Virus record (IMG/VR): IMGVR_UViG_3300025411_000008
Coordinates: 62,001 to 126,000 of that record
Direction: 5' to 3' (one strand)
From: a virus
DNA length: 64,000 bases
The position numbers and the translations under genes were made by a program. The notes beneath the pieces were generated by a model, which was given only the letters and a program-made list of their open reading frames with translations, was not told the DNA's origin and did no database searches. Below are positions 8,556 through 18,226 of this stretch, in pieces. Every line of letters starts with the position of its first letter. The first letter of the stretch is position 1.

Positions 8556-10016
8556 TTAAAGTGTCATCAGCCAATCGTCAGACATAACGTCCTGACGAGT
8601 AACTGTTGAGGCCGTTGTCAACCGACCCATTTCTGGCAAACGATTACTTCCGCTTGCCACTTTCTGGCTCCGGGGTTGACGAGCCCCAGACTCTTCAAAC
8701 ATGTCGATGGAAGCTACAAAACCTGCCAGCTTAACATCAGACATTTGTTCAAACTTTGCGATGTGCTTAGCACGATCTTCGTGTTGGATCATGCTCATCT
8801 TTTCGAGACGATCTACAACTTGGATAGCAGCGAAGATCTTTTCACGGCTAGCCTGTACAGCGGCAACAGTGCCTGCGTAAGGAGCCAGGGCAGGGTTGGT
8901 GCCATCTTCGAAGTCGATTCTGCCGTGGCTAGGGCCGTGCAGTTGGTCATCAAGGATTCCTGTCTCGGTACCATCGTTGTAGAATGGTACGTAACCAGCG
9001 TCTTCACCGTTTACTTCCTCAGGAACGAGTGCGTTGGTCTGGTGGTCAGGCTGCATTACGCGCTGACGGTCCCAAACACCAGCCTGGTCATCAAGGTCAC
9101 GGACATCAACAACCTGGAGGCTCTCCTGGTTACCGTTAGAAGCCTCCTTAGGCTCCTTCTTGCCATCGCAGTTCTTGGTCTTGCAACCAGGGCCACTGCA
9201 CCACTCGGTGCGAGCAGACTTCTTCTTCTTCAAGAAAGCAGGCTTGTCGTCGTCGTCTTCGTCATCATCGTCTTCGCAGTCTTCGCAGCCCTTACCCTTG
9301 CAGTTCTTGCAGGATGACTTCTTGCTCTTAGACTTAGTCTTCTTCTTAGCGGCAGTCTTCTTGTCGTCTGCATCGTCATCATCGTCGGCACCGCCATCCG
9401 AGTCGCTGTCGTCGTCTGTGGCAGCAGTCTTGATCTCTTCCAAGAGGCCCTCAAGAGCCTTCAGGTCGACAGAAGCTTGACGGTAGTCACCGGTAACAAC
9501 AAGGTCGTTCTCGATGTCAGTTACGATGCTTGCAACGGTACCAACAACCTGGTTGAGGTCATCGTTAGTGCTAGCAAAGCGCAGAACGGTTGCAGCGTCA
9601 TTCGAAGCAGTGATAAGGTTATTGAAGTCGAAGTCAACTTCGTCACGGATAGCATCGCGTACTTCACGGCTAGCCTTGTAAACCTGGTACAGACTCTCGT
9701 CAATAGGGTTAATGCTTGCGTACATTGGGCCACCTTCAGAGTAAACGGCACTCGAGCCAGGACCACCGATGATTTCGCTTCCATCGTCAACGCCAGTGAA
9801 GTCACGGACATCAAGTTGACGTGTCATTGGCTGGTTAGCAATCCAGTCAGCTACTTCTTCAGTAGGAGCAGGAGCTTGCTCAGGCCAACCGCCTGAACCA
9901 AGACTGTCGACCTGGTCGTATGGTTGCACTCTTGGAGTGGTAGTCGTTCCCGACATGCCTCTTTGTTGGAAAGCATTTTCTGCTTGCTTAATCATCTCGT
10001 CATCAAAACGGCTCAT
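8556..10016 (-). CDS. Acidic Lys/Asp-rich protein with Cys cluster, candidate scaffold (486 aa)
   Basis: Helical N-terminal half (about residues 80-200), then a run of Asp and Lys, a Cys cluster (CKNCKGKGCEDC) resembling a small zinc knuckle, a second Asp-rich run, and a helical C-terminal part. It sits between the protease region and the capsid genes, where a scaffold is expected. The highly charged low-complexity centre fits a scaffold or internal head protein. The zinc-knuckle-like insert is unusual for a scaffold. Function is inferred from location. It overlaps the 10013-10726 gene by 4 bases (ATGA). Confidence 0.5.
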   Translation of the reverse strand: MSRFDDEMIKQAENAFQQRGMSGTTTTPRVQPYDQVDSLGSGGWPEQAPAPTEEVADWIANQPMTRQLDVRDFTGVDDGSEIIGGPGSSAVYSEGGPMYASINPIDESLYQVYKASREVRDAIRDEVDFDFNNLITASNDAATVLRFASTNDDLNQVVGTVASIVTDIENDLVVTGDYRQASVDLKALEGLLEEIKTAATDDDSDSDGGADDDDDADDKKTAAKKKTKSKSKKSSCKNCKGKGCEDCEDDDDEDDDDKPAFLKKKKSARTEWCSGPGCKTKNCDGKKEPKEASNGNQESLQVVDVRDLDDQAGVWDRQRVMQPDHQTNALVPEEVNGEDAGYVPFYNDGTETGILDDQLHGPSHGRIDFEDGTNPALAPYAGTVAAVQASREKIFAAIQVVDRLEKMSMIQHEDRAKHIAKFEQMSDVKLAGFVASIDMFEESGARQPRSQKVASGSNRLPEMGRLTTASTVTRQDVMSDDWLMTL

Positions 10017-10726
10017 GATTGCTCCTCGCTAGTTTCTTCGTTTTTATTTTGTGCATCAATCTCTGCGGTGCCCTTGAGCAGGTCCCACATTCTTGTGGTA
10101 CCATCCATGGCTGCATTCATTGAGTCATCTTGAAGAGCTCCAGGATTCATACCCTTTGCACTCTTCTTTTTAAGCTTCTTCTTATTCTTTTCGATCTTTT
10201 GTGATGCTGGACTTAGGAAATTACGCTTGATGTTTTTTCCTACCTCAGGATCTATACCCAGGAACTTGGGTCTTTTAAATCCTAAAGCTCCAGCAATTTC
10301 GTGTCCGCAGGCAGGATTTTCACAAGAACCTGACAAATCGCCCTTTTTCATCGAGTCATTAACGAATGTACGCTGCTTACAACGAGGACATTCAGCCTTA
10401 CCACTTGATGTACCGCTAAGGTCGAGACCTTCAAAGTCTGGTGAAACAATGTCTACAAAAGACAAGCTTCTGTAGGCAGCTTTAGCATTAGGGTTCTGCT
10501 CTGCAAGACTCTGCTGCTGCTTTACAACCTGTTGGATGCCCATCGCATCTTGCCATTCTTGAATAGCTTCTTGTACCCGAGGGTCAATATAGCTACAGTC
10601 TGGACAAATGCCATCTCTGTAACCATTACCTTGACACTGCGGGCAATCACCAAGAGGTGAAATGGATACCCTGATTACTTCCAGTGCATACTTCTTAATA
10701 TCGCTAGATACCTTGAGGACAGGCAT
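10013..10726 (-). CDS. Zinc-ribbon protein beside the prohead protease (237 aa)
   Basis: Contains CPQCQGNGYRDGICPDC near the N-terminus and a second zinc-ribbon pattern CPRCKQRTF ... CENPACG near the middle, followed by a basic Lys-rich stretch. I chose ATG 10726, two bases after the protease stop, over an upstream TTG at 10756 that would overlap the protease. Overlaps the next gene by ATGA. Zinc or nucleic-acid binding is suggested; role in head assembly unknown. Confidence 0.55.
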   Translation of the reverse strand: MPVLKVSSDIKKYALEVIRVSISPLGDCPQCQGNGYRDGICPDCSYIDPRVQEAIQEWQDAMGIQQVVKQQQSLAEQNPNAKAAYRSLSFVDIVSPDFEGLDLSGTSSGKAECPRCKQRTFVNDSMKKGDLSGSCENPACGHEIAGALGFKRPKFLGIDPEVGKNIKRNFLSPASQKIEKNKKKLKKKSAKGMNPGALQDDSMNAAMDGTTRMWDLLKGTAEIDAQNKNEETSEEQS

Positions 10727-10728
10727 TG

Positions 10729-11388
10729 TTAGTAACGCTTCTTTTGCAACAACCAAGCTGATTCGTCTGCTGGCTCAAATACAAAGCTCAGCTCGAAGAA
10801 GTTAGGTCTGATGCAACTTTCGAATACAAGGCTCTCAATACGCTTGCCAGCCTTGTAAACAGTAACGGTGCGTCCCTTAAGACGAGGAATGTGTGTGCAG
10901 TACTCAGCAGGCTTGCTGGCAACCTTGCCGCAGGCACTGCATTGTGTGCAATCGACGTCAGCACCCATGCTGACAGCGTTCAAGCTACCTTCCATAATGG
11001 AGTTGGCTAGCTTAGGAAAACTTTGTGCATCTACTTCCATCAGGCAGTAAACACTTCCGTCTGTTGCACCGGAGGCGAGCTTGCTCTCACGGTAAACAGC
11101 ATCGAGAATAACCCCACGAGCACGATCAGGATCTGAGTTGTTGTGCTCAACGTAGATAGGCCGACCAACAAAAGTCTTGTAGCTTTGCTTGATTTGGTCT
11201 ACAGGCCAACCATCATAATTAGCGTTTACTCTGGAGGAAATGGCTCTAGAAACAGCGTAAACATAACCAGGTTCTGGCTTAAAGTTAAAATCGTCAAAGG
11301 TTACATTGTGCAGCTCAATTGGCTGACCGACGCCAGCAAGAGTCTCTCTACCTTGTAGAGCAATTGAGGGAGCACCAAATTTTATCAT
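10729..11388 (-). CDS. Prohead (capsid maturation) protease (219 aa)
   Basis: Candidate His nucleophile partner at H82 (VGRPIYVEHNNSDPDRARG) and a serine segment SLNAVSMGAD (residues 135-143), the pattern seen in S78/U35-type head maturation proteases. These cleave scaffold and capsid during assembly. ATG 11388 was chosen over an upstream TTG (11436) because AAAGG lies just before it. Odd feature: a four-Cys insert CTQCSACGK...C (147-164) after the serine motif, a likely zinc site. The neighbouring 10013-10726 gene also carries zinc ribbons. Confidence 0.7.
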   Translation of the reverse strand: MIKFGAPSIALQGRETLAGVGQPIELHNVTFDDFNFKPEPGYVYAVSRAISSRVNANYDGWPVDQIKQSYKTFVGRPIYVEHNNSDPDRARGVILDAVYRESKLASGATDGSVYCLMEVDAQSFPKLANSIMEGSLNAVSMGADVDCTQCSACGKVASKPAEYCTHIPRLKGRTVTVYKAGKRIESLVFESCIRPNFFELSFVFEPADESAWLLQKKRY

Positions 11389-11451
11389 CTTCAGAACCTT
11401 TTCTGTATTAACATATATTTTACATCGTTGTAACAATTAAAACTATGTTAA

Positions 11452-11847
11452 TTAGTGATGTAAGTTAATTTCGTCTTCGAGAGCATCAACGAGATTGTGT
11501 ACTTCTTTGCTTTGTTCTTGCTCGAGTTCAAGGATCTCATTGATCTTTACAAGCAATTCTTGGATGGTTGTAAGGCTTTCACGCAATACTTTAGCATCTG
11601 CTCGAGTCTGCTCAAACATACTGATACCAACAACAGACTCAATGAACAGTGCCATGTAGGAAGCCCATACATTCCACCAGCCAATAACGTTGATGTCAAT
11701 TGTTCCCCAAGCAGCGCAGAACAAAGTAATAAACGTAATTGTCCCAATGAAATACCAATTACGAATAGAAAACTGAATCTTCCAAGAAATATGCTTGCCA
11801 AGACCGATGGGGTCGCCCGTAATAGGGTGTCTAAATCTCCTGGCCAT
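11452..11847 (-). CDS. Two-TM membrane protein (131 aa)
   Basis: Basic N-terminus, two hydrophobic segments (about residues 30-50 and 58-78), then a coiled-coil C-terminal tail rich in Glu/Leu. Overlaps the preceding gene by one base at 11847. Layout resembles small inner-membrane proteins of the DUF1003 type; a holin or superinfection function is possible but not shown. Confidence 0.55.
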   Translation of the reverse strand: MARRFRHPITGDPIGLGKHISWKIQFSIRNWYFIGTITFITLFCAAWGTIDINVIGWWNVWASYMALFIESVVGISMFEQTRADAKVLRESLTTIQELLVKINEILELEQEQSKEVHNLVDALEDEINLHH

Positions 11848-12221
11848 TATTCCTCGTTTTCGTGCGCTGCTCTGAGTCCTTCGTGGTAGCCAAGGTGTCT
11901 ATCAATAGACTGTGTAAGCTTGTCTACGTGCTGTTCGATACCCATCAAGTGGTCAACCTTTGTCTCTAGGCGATTCCACTGGTCTTTAGGGCTCGAGCCA
12001 CCGTTAGTCTTGAACTGGCTGAACAAGCGTTCAAACTTCTCGTCTTGATCAATCTTGCTTTCAATGATTGACTTCTCAAGCTCATCCATCTTTTTGTCGC
12101 TATGGCGCACAATAAGCTTGTAGATGAAACGTGCCACAGTTGCAAAACCAGCTGCAGCAAAGAAGAAGTTAGAGATATAGCTAAACCAGGTATTGCTTGA
12201 ATTAAAAAACGTGCCGAGCAT
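11847..12221 (-). CDS. Single-TM protein with coiled coil (124 aa)
   Basis: N-terminal hydrophobic segment (about residues 10-38, SYISNFFFAAAGFATVARFIYKL) followed by a long charged helical region likely to form a coiled coil. Starts on the last base of the previous gene. With the adjacent two-TM protein it forms a membrane pair inside the head gene cluster. A lysis-cassette or membrane-anchoring role is conceivable; no motif decides it. Confidence 0.55.
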   Translation of the reverse strand: MLGTFFNSSNTWFSYISNFFFAAAGFATVARFIYKLIVRHSDKKMDELEKSIIESKIDQDEKFERLFSQFKTNGGSSPKDQWNRLETKVDHLMGIEQHVDKLTQSIDRHLGYHEGLRAAHENEE

Positions 12222-12409
12222 TATGCATCAATTTTTTCATAGATGCTATTTGACAAATCAAGCTTGTGGGCATTTCGGCACTTAATGCCTTCTCCCTCTT
12301 TGATAATGTCAAGCTTAACTAGGGGGCTAACTACGTCAAGAAAGCTCTTCTTATTGAAGGCAGCTTTTGGTAGAAGACGAGGAGTCTCATTATTAAAAAG
12401 AGTGCTCAT
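12221..12409 (-). CDS. Small unknown protein (62 aa)
   Basis: 62 residues, basic and helical, containing SFLDVVSPLVKLDIIKEGEGIKCRNAHKL. It may be a small winged-helix-like or adaptor protein. Start ATG 12409 is preceded by AACGGAGACATCC. It is the first gene after the portal and precedes two membrane proteins. No family recognised. Confidence 0.5.
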   Translation of the reverse strand: MSTLFNNETPRLLPKAAFNKKSFLDVVSPLVKLDIIKEGEGIKCRNAHKLDLSNSIYEKIDA

Positions 12410-12428
12410 GGATGTCTCCGTTGATTAA

Positions 12429-12456
12429 ATATTACACGTTCTACTAATTAGTGCAA
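12429..12456 (-). promoter_or_regulatory. Candidate sigma70-type promoter after portal gene
   Basis: On the minus strand a TTGCAC -35 (12451-12456) and TAATAT -10 (12429-12434) are separated by 16 bases, in an AT-rich gap between the portal stop and the 12409 start. It could drive the membrane/protease/capsid genes. Sequence match only. Confidence 0.35.
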
Positions 12457-12467
12457 TATCTATTGTG

Positions 12468-14849
12468 TTATAAATCTTCCTTTGGAAGATCTGGGTGATA
12501 ATCTCCGCTAATAGCAGGTGCACTGATCGCACTATCTCCACCCATACTGTTGCCACCGGCCATATCAGCGATAGGGTTACCAGTATCTTCAGGGTTAGTA
12601 GGAGTAGGGATCATTGAGCTATCACCGTCAAGAGCATTAGCAAGATGTTGCTTAAATGCCTCTTCGTCAAACTTCTCATAGCTATTGTCAACAATAACCT
12701 TCATACCAGTAGCAAGCTTCATACGCTTACGCTTCTTCTGCTCAAATGGTACAGCGAACTTCATACGGTCACCGTATTCAACGCGACCACTAAAGTCATC
12801 GTAATCATCTTCGTCCCAACCAGATACGGATGCAGTCTTCTTCTTAGGTCCATTCTTAGGACCCTTCTTAGAAGGCTTAGGTTGGCTCTTACGCTGTTCG
12901 TAGCTTTCTTCTGGACGTTGACGTTGCTGAGCAGCTTCTTGGTTGATGCTTGGGTATACTTGTGCACCAGCAGCAGCGTCACTGTTGCCTGCGGCATTAC
13001 CAGTCATATTGGGTGCGCTAGGTGGAGCTACAAGACCAGCCATAGCACCTGGGGCAAGCTGTGCACCAAGCGATGGGTCTTCCATCATCGCTAGGTAGGC
13101 CTGGTATTCCTGTACATATTCTGGTGGTACTGGCAATTGCAGAACCATCAAACGGTTGAACAGTTCCTTCTTGAATTGCTGTTCAGCAACAACCGTCTTA
13201 ATCTTCTCTTCCTTACGTGCATCAATCTCGTCATCGAAGTCGATTGGGATATTGACAGCAAGTGTGCTGAGGGAGATGGGGAAGCCTGAGGCGCTGAGCT
13301 GCTGGAGGAACCCACGCTCAACTGTCTCATCTCTGAGGTTCATCGAACGGAATCTTACCTCTGGAATGGCCAGCTTGGGTCGTTCTTCAACATATTCAGC
13401 ACCAGTCTCTTCATCAACCATGAGAACAGTTTCCATAACAGGTACCATTTGGCCACCCACGTTACGCATCTCATAGTGACCTTGTCTTTCTGCTACTGGC
13501 TCCATACGGGAACGGATAAACTTCTCGATCTTGTGCTGGTAAGTACTAAGCATCTGAGTAATAAGCTCTCGGTTCAAAGCACCTGAAGCATAGGTACCAC
13601 CCTGGCCACCCTGAATAAGGTCAGCACCGATACCGAATACACCCATGAGGTTTGTCTGTACACGCATGAAATCTGTGTCAAGACGAGGCATGCTTTCACG
13701 TCCAAAGGCGTTCTGGATCTGCAAACCGTGGTGGTATGTCATCAGACGGAAGTCTGAGTTAATAGCCATGGCCAAGTCGTCACGCAAAGACTGGAGCTCC
13801 ATAGCATCTGGGATCCATGGACCGTCCTGGTCTACGTCAGGAAGTCCCAAGGTAGCAAGGATAAGGGGAGAATACAGACGGTCAGCAATAGCGTCTTGAG
13901 CGGAGTTGAGGGACTCCTCAAGCATAAGAGTGCGAAAGGCACGAAGAAGAATAGGAGTACCATGTTCGCTCCACGGGTTGGTAGAGAACTTGATCTGCTT
14001 CATGATTACATCAGAAACAGGGATTTCCTTATCTTGTCTAGCCCAAGCCACAACGTCTGGATAGAGCTGCATAAGCATTGCATACTCTTGTGGAGGATCA
14101 CGACGTTCGATAAGACGCTTGATCTCTTCAGGTACCTTAACGTGGAACTGGTATGTTCTAAGAGCACGGTTCTTAGCGACGATAACGTCGTTAGGGTTGA
14201 TGATCTCATCTTCTTCCCATGCACCAATACCATCGTGCCAAGAACCCATGGCGAACACTTCACCAACGGTCCAGTGCTCACGACCAAGGTCATAGAGGAA
14301 GTCTTGGTAATTAAGACCATCAAAGAACAACTCATTATAGAAGTCAGAGATGCGCTTGTCGGGGTGTACTAGCTCGATGTCCAGCAAGGGGAAACGAGTA
14401 TAGATGTCAATAAGACCAGGTACCAAGTGGTGAGTGGTGTAAAGAAGGCGAGCCCAGTCACGTATCTTACGAGTCTGCTCATCTGGGTCTTCCATGTTGA
14501 ACCACCACGTGCGCTCACGCCAGTATTCAAATGGGTCGTGTAGCTTAGGAAGTGCCCACTGGGCATCTGATCCTGTAGCAGCAGCAGTTCTGCGGTTAGA
14601 CGTTCTAGCCATGCCGTTCTCAGCAAGGAAGTCAGAACCTAACTTATTAAGACGTTGTCTACCCTCTGGAGGTCCACCCATTGCAGTAGCCATTGGACCA
14701 ATGTCATTAAGCATTGATCCTGGCGTAGAAGCCCTATTGAGCATGTCACGTGCAGCGACACGCCCAGCAATAGGGTTCTTAGGAAGGGTGATACCAGATG
14801 TCTTCATGCGGCTAAATTCCGCAGAAGCACTCCAGTCGTTGGTAGCCAT
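12468..14849 (-). CDS. Portal protein (793 aa)
   Basis: Large protein with the portal layout: WRERTWWFNMEDPDEQTRKIRDWARLLYTTHHLVPGLIDIY near residue 110, EHWTVGEVFAMGSWH near 185, then a long helical stem region (QMLSTYQHKIEKFIRSRMEPV) and a disordered Pro/Gln/Lys-rich C-terminus. Portals form the dodecameric DNA gate at one capsid vertex. It lies upstream of protease and capsid genes. ATG 14849 is used rather than the TTG three bases before it. The long low-complexity tail (about the last 200 residues) is longer than in many portals. Confidence 0.75.
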   Translation of the reverse strand: MATNDWSASAEFSRMKTSGITLPKNPIAGRVAARDMLNRASTPGSMLNDIGPMATAMGGPPEGRQRLNKLGSDFLAENGMARTSNRRTAAATGSDAQWALPKLHDPFEYWRERTWWFNMEDPDEQTRKIRDWARLLYTTHHLVPGLIDIYTRFPLLDIELVHPDKRISDFYNELFFDGLNYQDFLYDLGREHWTVGEVFAMGSWHDGIGAWEEDEIINPNDVIVAKNRALRTYQFHVKVPEEIKRLIERRDPPQEYAMLMQLYPDVVAWARQDKEIPVSDVIMKQIKFSTNPWSEHGTPILLRAFRTLMLEESLNSAQDAIADRLYSPLILATLGLPDVDQDGPWIPDAMELQSLRDDLAMAINSDFRLMTYHHGLQIQNAFGRESMPRLDTDFMRVQTNLMGVFGIGADLIQGGQGGTYASGALNRELITQMLSTYQHKIEKFIRSRMEPVAERQGHYEMRNVGGQMVPVMETVLMVDEETGAEYVEERPKLAIPEVRFRSMNLRDETVERGFLQQLSASGFPISLSTLAVNIPIDFDDEIDARKEEKIKTVVAEQQFKKELFNRLMVLQLPVPPEYVQEYQAYLAMMEDPSLGAQLAPGAMAGLVAPPSAPNMTGNAAGNSDAAAGAQVYPSINQEAAQQRQRPEESYEQRKSQPKPSKKGPKNGPKKKTASVSGWDEDDYDDFSGRVEYGDRMKFAVPFEQKKRKRMKLATGMKVIVDNSYEKFDEEAFKQHLANALDGDSSMIPTPTNPEDTGNPIADMAGGNSMGGDSAISAPAISGDYHPDLPKEDL

Positions 14850-14861
14850 CAATTAGTCTTT

Positions 14862-15044
14862 CTATAGCCCGCATCCGCAAGACTCAATGCCAGGGATTGC
14901 TTGGCAACCACATGCATAGTTGACGCTTCGGGTAGACTTAATGATACCACCAGATTTGTTCTGAATGATAGGGTTTCCGTTAAAATCAAAGTTGGCACCA
15001 ACGCGGCGGATAGATGCCTGTCTAATGTTTTGCTGTCTTTCCAT
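14862..15044 (-). CDS. Small Cys-containing protein before portal (60 aa)
   Basis: 60 residues with a basic N-terminus and a CGC...CGCG C-terminus (YACGCQAIPGIESCGCGL). It fills the only gap between the 15054 and 14849 gene ends in the correct direction, and is preceded by AAGGATAAC. Paired Cys suggests metal binding or disulfides. No family recognised. Confidence 0.5.
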   Translation of the reverse strand: MERQQNIRQASIRRVGANFDFNGNPIIQNKSGGIIKSTRSVNYACGCQAIPGIESCGCGL

Positions 15045-15053
15045 AAGTTATCC

Positions 15054-18000
15054 TTAAGCTTGAGGTTCGTTCCAAGAGATACGACCCAAAAGCTGCACAC
15101 CAACACCATTAAGGTTCTGGGCAACTAGAGTCAATGTATCTGGACCATCTGGGTAGATGTTCTTATCAGGTGTAGCGAGTGCTGCAACAGTAGAAGTACC
15201 ACCGTTGAGGACACTGTTACCAAGGTCGCGGACACCGGCAACGTTAACTTCCTGTGTGGTGTCTACAAAGAAACCACCGGTAACTTCACCAGCAGCCAAA
15301 CCACTAGCAACCGTAACACCATTGGGTACAGAAGAGTAGTCAGCAATCTGGCTAAGCGATGAGTTCGGGCTGTTTGTACCAGCGACGACGTTTGTCCACT
15401 GTGGCAATGTTCCACCATTGATAAGCTGTGGCACGCCATTCAAGTAAGCCTTGATAAGCACGTTACCGGCACCAACCCCCTGTGTACCAGTAACCGTAAC
15501 TGACACGTCAAGCGTCTGCAGCTGCAACTGAACTCGGTTAGCCAGTTCGTGTGATCCAAGGATAGAACTTGTTTGGCTGTTGTCAACGCTAGGGGCAATA
15601 CGAATCGACATCAGAGCCTTGGTCTGACCAGAAGCCAACGTAATTGGAGTAGTCTGACCATAGGTGAACAAAAGGTTGGCGTCAGGCGAGAAACCACCAT
15701 CCATTGTTACTGCAGTACCCCAGTGGCTAAAGTATGGGCTGTGCGTAGGCATTGCCAACTCAACCGTAGTGGGTGCGGTAGCAGAGTATGAGAATGCAGT
15801 TCCTGCAAGTCCCATAGCCTGCACTGGAACCGTTGCGCTGGCGTTAGTCGATACAGAAGCATTGCTAAACGTAATGAAGTTACCGCTGATGGAAGCAACG
15901 TATGTGTTGTCGGGGAACAACGTCGGTGCAGTAACCTTAGAACCAATTGCAACACCGGTAATAGTTCCGCTACCAATTGGGCTACCAGACGTTAAAGAAA
16001 GCGTCAGGGAAGCAGGGGTAGCAATACCACGTGTCAAACCACCGAAGCTGCTAGCAGTTACAGTTGTGTAATTAACGTATTCAACACCAGTCGTGGCGTT
16101 CTTGATCGCAAGAGTGCCTGATGCAGGGAATGCGCTATTGCCAGCTGGATTCAGCGTATTGTTAACATAGATTGTGGTGTCTGTTGCACCGATGCCAGAT
16201 GTGGTAGTGGTAATTGGTGGGATCGTAGATGTTTCGTAACGACCCGGCAAGTTACCAGAGCGCATGTAGGCAGTGGTGTTGATGTTGTTGTTAGCCAGCT
16301 TGTGGCAGAACATGATGTTACCATCAGTAGTTCTCAGGCCCCAACGCACGAAACCAGCTCCGTACCACGAGTAGTCAAGGTACCACATCTGCATCTTGGT
16401 AAGGTCAAGCTTGTAACCGCTAGGTCCAGTTCCATCAAGTTTGTCGATGTTCCATTGCGACTGTGGCACACGGTTGTCGACAGTGGCTGTAACAGTCACG
16501 TAGTTGGCAGTAATACCACGGTAAGCAGGGCTAATGGTGATCTGCGTATCGCTAGCGATATCAGTAACACGGTAAGAGCTACCACGGATAACAATGTACT
16601 GACCAGGGGTCAGCTGCTTGCTAAAGATGGTTGGGAAATTGCCATCGGTTGCAGTAACCGTTGTGCTACCGTTTGTTACAGTTGCACGACCAGCAACCTG
16701 CTTAATTGAGCTACGAAGAACAGCGTAAAGCTGCTGACCATCGTACTCGAAGAACATGCCATTTTCTTGGTTGAAAAGACCCATTCTCTGTACAGCACCG
16801 TACCAACCATTAACTGTGCAAATAAAGTTTGCAGGATAATCAGATGGTGAAGTATTGCCAAGAGTACCAGTAGCAGTAATAGTGAACTGAGTGGCATTAA
16901 GAATGTTGGCAATAGGGTATGTGCCGTTGTAACCACTAGTAATTACACCAGCGATATTTACACTTGTACCAGGGGTAAGGTTGTGCTGTTCACGAGTTGT
17001 TACGGTGATCGTCGAACCAGGAGTTGTGCCAGTGGCAGAAATACCATCAACAGTGAATGCAGTGTTAAGGATCGTACCGGTGGCCATTTCAAGACCCTTA
17101 CCAGACTGGTAGTGGAAGTTACGACGGGTTTGACGAATAGCAGATTGGTGGTTGCTCAAGCTTTGTGGTCCGAACAGCACACCACCGTCAAATGGACGCT
17201 GAGCGAACAAAGATTGGTTGCGAGGAGTGATTGAACCACCGGTAGGAGTACCACCAGGTGCGCTCAATGCATAGTAGGTAAGACCGCTAGCACTGGTAAT
17301 ACCAGTTACATAGAAGTTACCATTCGCAGCAGATTGGCTAGTACCGCTAACGCTAATTTCATTACCAATGCTCAGGCCATGAGGAACGGTTGTCGTTACA
17401 GTAATCAAGTTACTTGAGTTGGTAAACGTTGGTGTACCGCCGATAGCAGCACCGGTGTAGTACTGCTGCTGCCAGACCTGAGTCTTAAATGGGTCAAAGA
17501 AACCCGAAGTACCACTAGGAGTACCAAATGTGTTTACTGTCTTGGCAGAGTAAGTGAACGAGTTTGTGCCGCTTGTTTCTACGATGAAGTTACCGTTGGC
17601 TGGAGCGAAGAAAGCATCTTGCACAGAGAATGGTGTGCCTGTGGCAAGGCCGCCACCACTTGTAAGAACAGTCACTGTCTTGCTGTTGGCACTCATAGTC
17701 ATACCAGTTACGGTAAGACCATTAGTAGCCAGCGAAATTGGTGGGTACATGTTATAACCAGCAGGGTGCCAGTTAGTTGTGCCGAGAGCTTCCCACTTAG
17801 AAGTCTGGTTACCATACTCAAAGTCGGTGTCAATCATCGACTGAGGTGTAGAGACGCGTTGCTTACCCACTGGGTCGTAAAGCTCTTCCACAGGAACTGT
17901 GCGTTGAGCATATTCATCAACTGTGATAGTGATCTTGTCGGTGGCAAGCATGCCAGATGTACCGCCGTTGAACACAACAGTAGTTACACCCTTGCTAGAA

Positions 18001-18218
18001 GAAGTAGGAAGATTAGTAGTGCTAGAAACCTGGTTAGAAACTGTAGCAGTAAAACCAGCTAGAGTAAATACAGGGTCACCAATTTTAAACAATGTTACGC
18101 CACGTGTAGTGTTTACTACGGATACAAGACGTTCCTGTGGAATATACTGGTTGATTACGAGAGTTGAAGTACTCGGTGTAAATACGTAATTATCGTAGTA
18201 CGATGTTGTTTGTGCCAT
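15054..18218 (-). CDS. Large virion structural protein (1054 aa)
   Basis: 1054-residue Thr/Ser/Gly/Asn-rich beta-type protein. Includes a conserved-looking block FEYGNQTSKWEALGTTNWHPAGYNMYPP near residue 140, several repeats of the form GTxFTVxxxNHGL/TVTTTxPHGLSxGxxIxVSG, and WYLDYSWYGAGFVRWGLRT near 620. The ubiquitin-like or Ig-like repeats suggest a tail or baseplate surface protein. Start ATG 18218, preceded by AAGGAAAAC. Precedes the portal. Exact virion location unknown. Confidence 0.6.
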   Translation of the reverse strand: MAQTTSYYDNYVFTPSTSTLVINQYIPQERLVSVVNTTRGVTLFKIGDPVFTLAGFTATVSNQVSSTTNLPTSSSKGVTTVVFNGGTSGMLATDKITITVDEYAQRTVPVEELYDPVGKQRVSTPQSMIDTDFEYGNQTSKWEALGTTNWHPAGYNMYPPISLATNGLTVTGMTMSANSKTVTVLTSGGGLATGTPFSVQDAFFAPANGNFIVETSGTNSFTYSAKTVNTFGTPSGTSGFFDPFKTQVWQQQYYTGAAIGGTPTFTNSSNLITVTTTVPHGLSIGNEISVSGTSQSAANGNFYVTGITSASGLTYYALSAPGGTPTGGSITPRNQSLFAQRPFDGGVLFGPQSLSNHQSAIRQTRRNFHYQSGKGLEMATGTILNTAFTVDGISATGTTPGSTITVTTREQHNLTPGTSVNIAGVITSGYNGTYPIANILNATQFTITATGTLGNTSPSDYPANFICTVNGWYGAVQRMGLFNQENGMFFEYDGQQLYAVLRSSIKQVAGRATVTNGSTTVTATDGNFPTIFSKQLTPGQYIVIRGSSYRVTDIASDTQITISPAYRGITANYVTVTATVDNRVPQSQWNIDKLDGTGPSGYKLDLTKMQMWYLDYSWYGAGFVRWGLRTTDGNIMFCHKLANNNINTTAYMRSGNLPGRYETSTIPPITTTTSGIGATDTTIYVNNTLNPAGNSAFPASGTLAIKNATTGVEYVNYTTVTASSFGGLTRGIATPASLTLSLTSGSPIGSGTITGVAIGSKVTAPTLFPDNTYVASISGNFITFSNASVSTNASATVPVQAMGLAGTAFSYSATAPTTVELAMPTHSPYFSHWGTAVTMDGGFSPDANLLFTYGQTTPITLASGQTKALMSIRIAPSVDNSQTSSILGSHELANRVQLQLQTLDVSVTVTGTQGVGAGNVLIKAYLNGVPQLINGGTLPQWTNVVAGTNSPNSSLSQIADYSSVPNGVTVASGLAAGEVTGGFFVDTTQEVNVAGVRDLGNSVLNGGTSTVAALATPDKNIYPDGPDTLTLVAQNLNGVGVQLLGRISWNEPQA

Positions 18219-18226
18219 TGTTTTCC

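Noticed and set aside
8676-9317. Plus-strand frame opposite the candidate scaffold
   Set aside because: Antisense to a well-placed minus-strand gene, no ribosome site and odd residue use.
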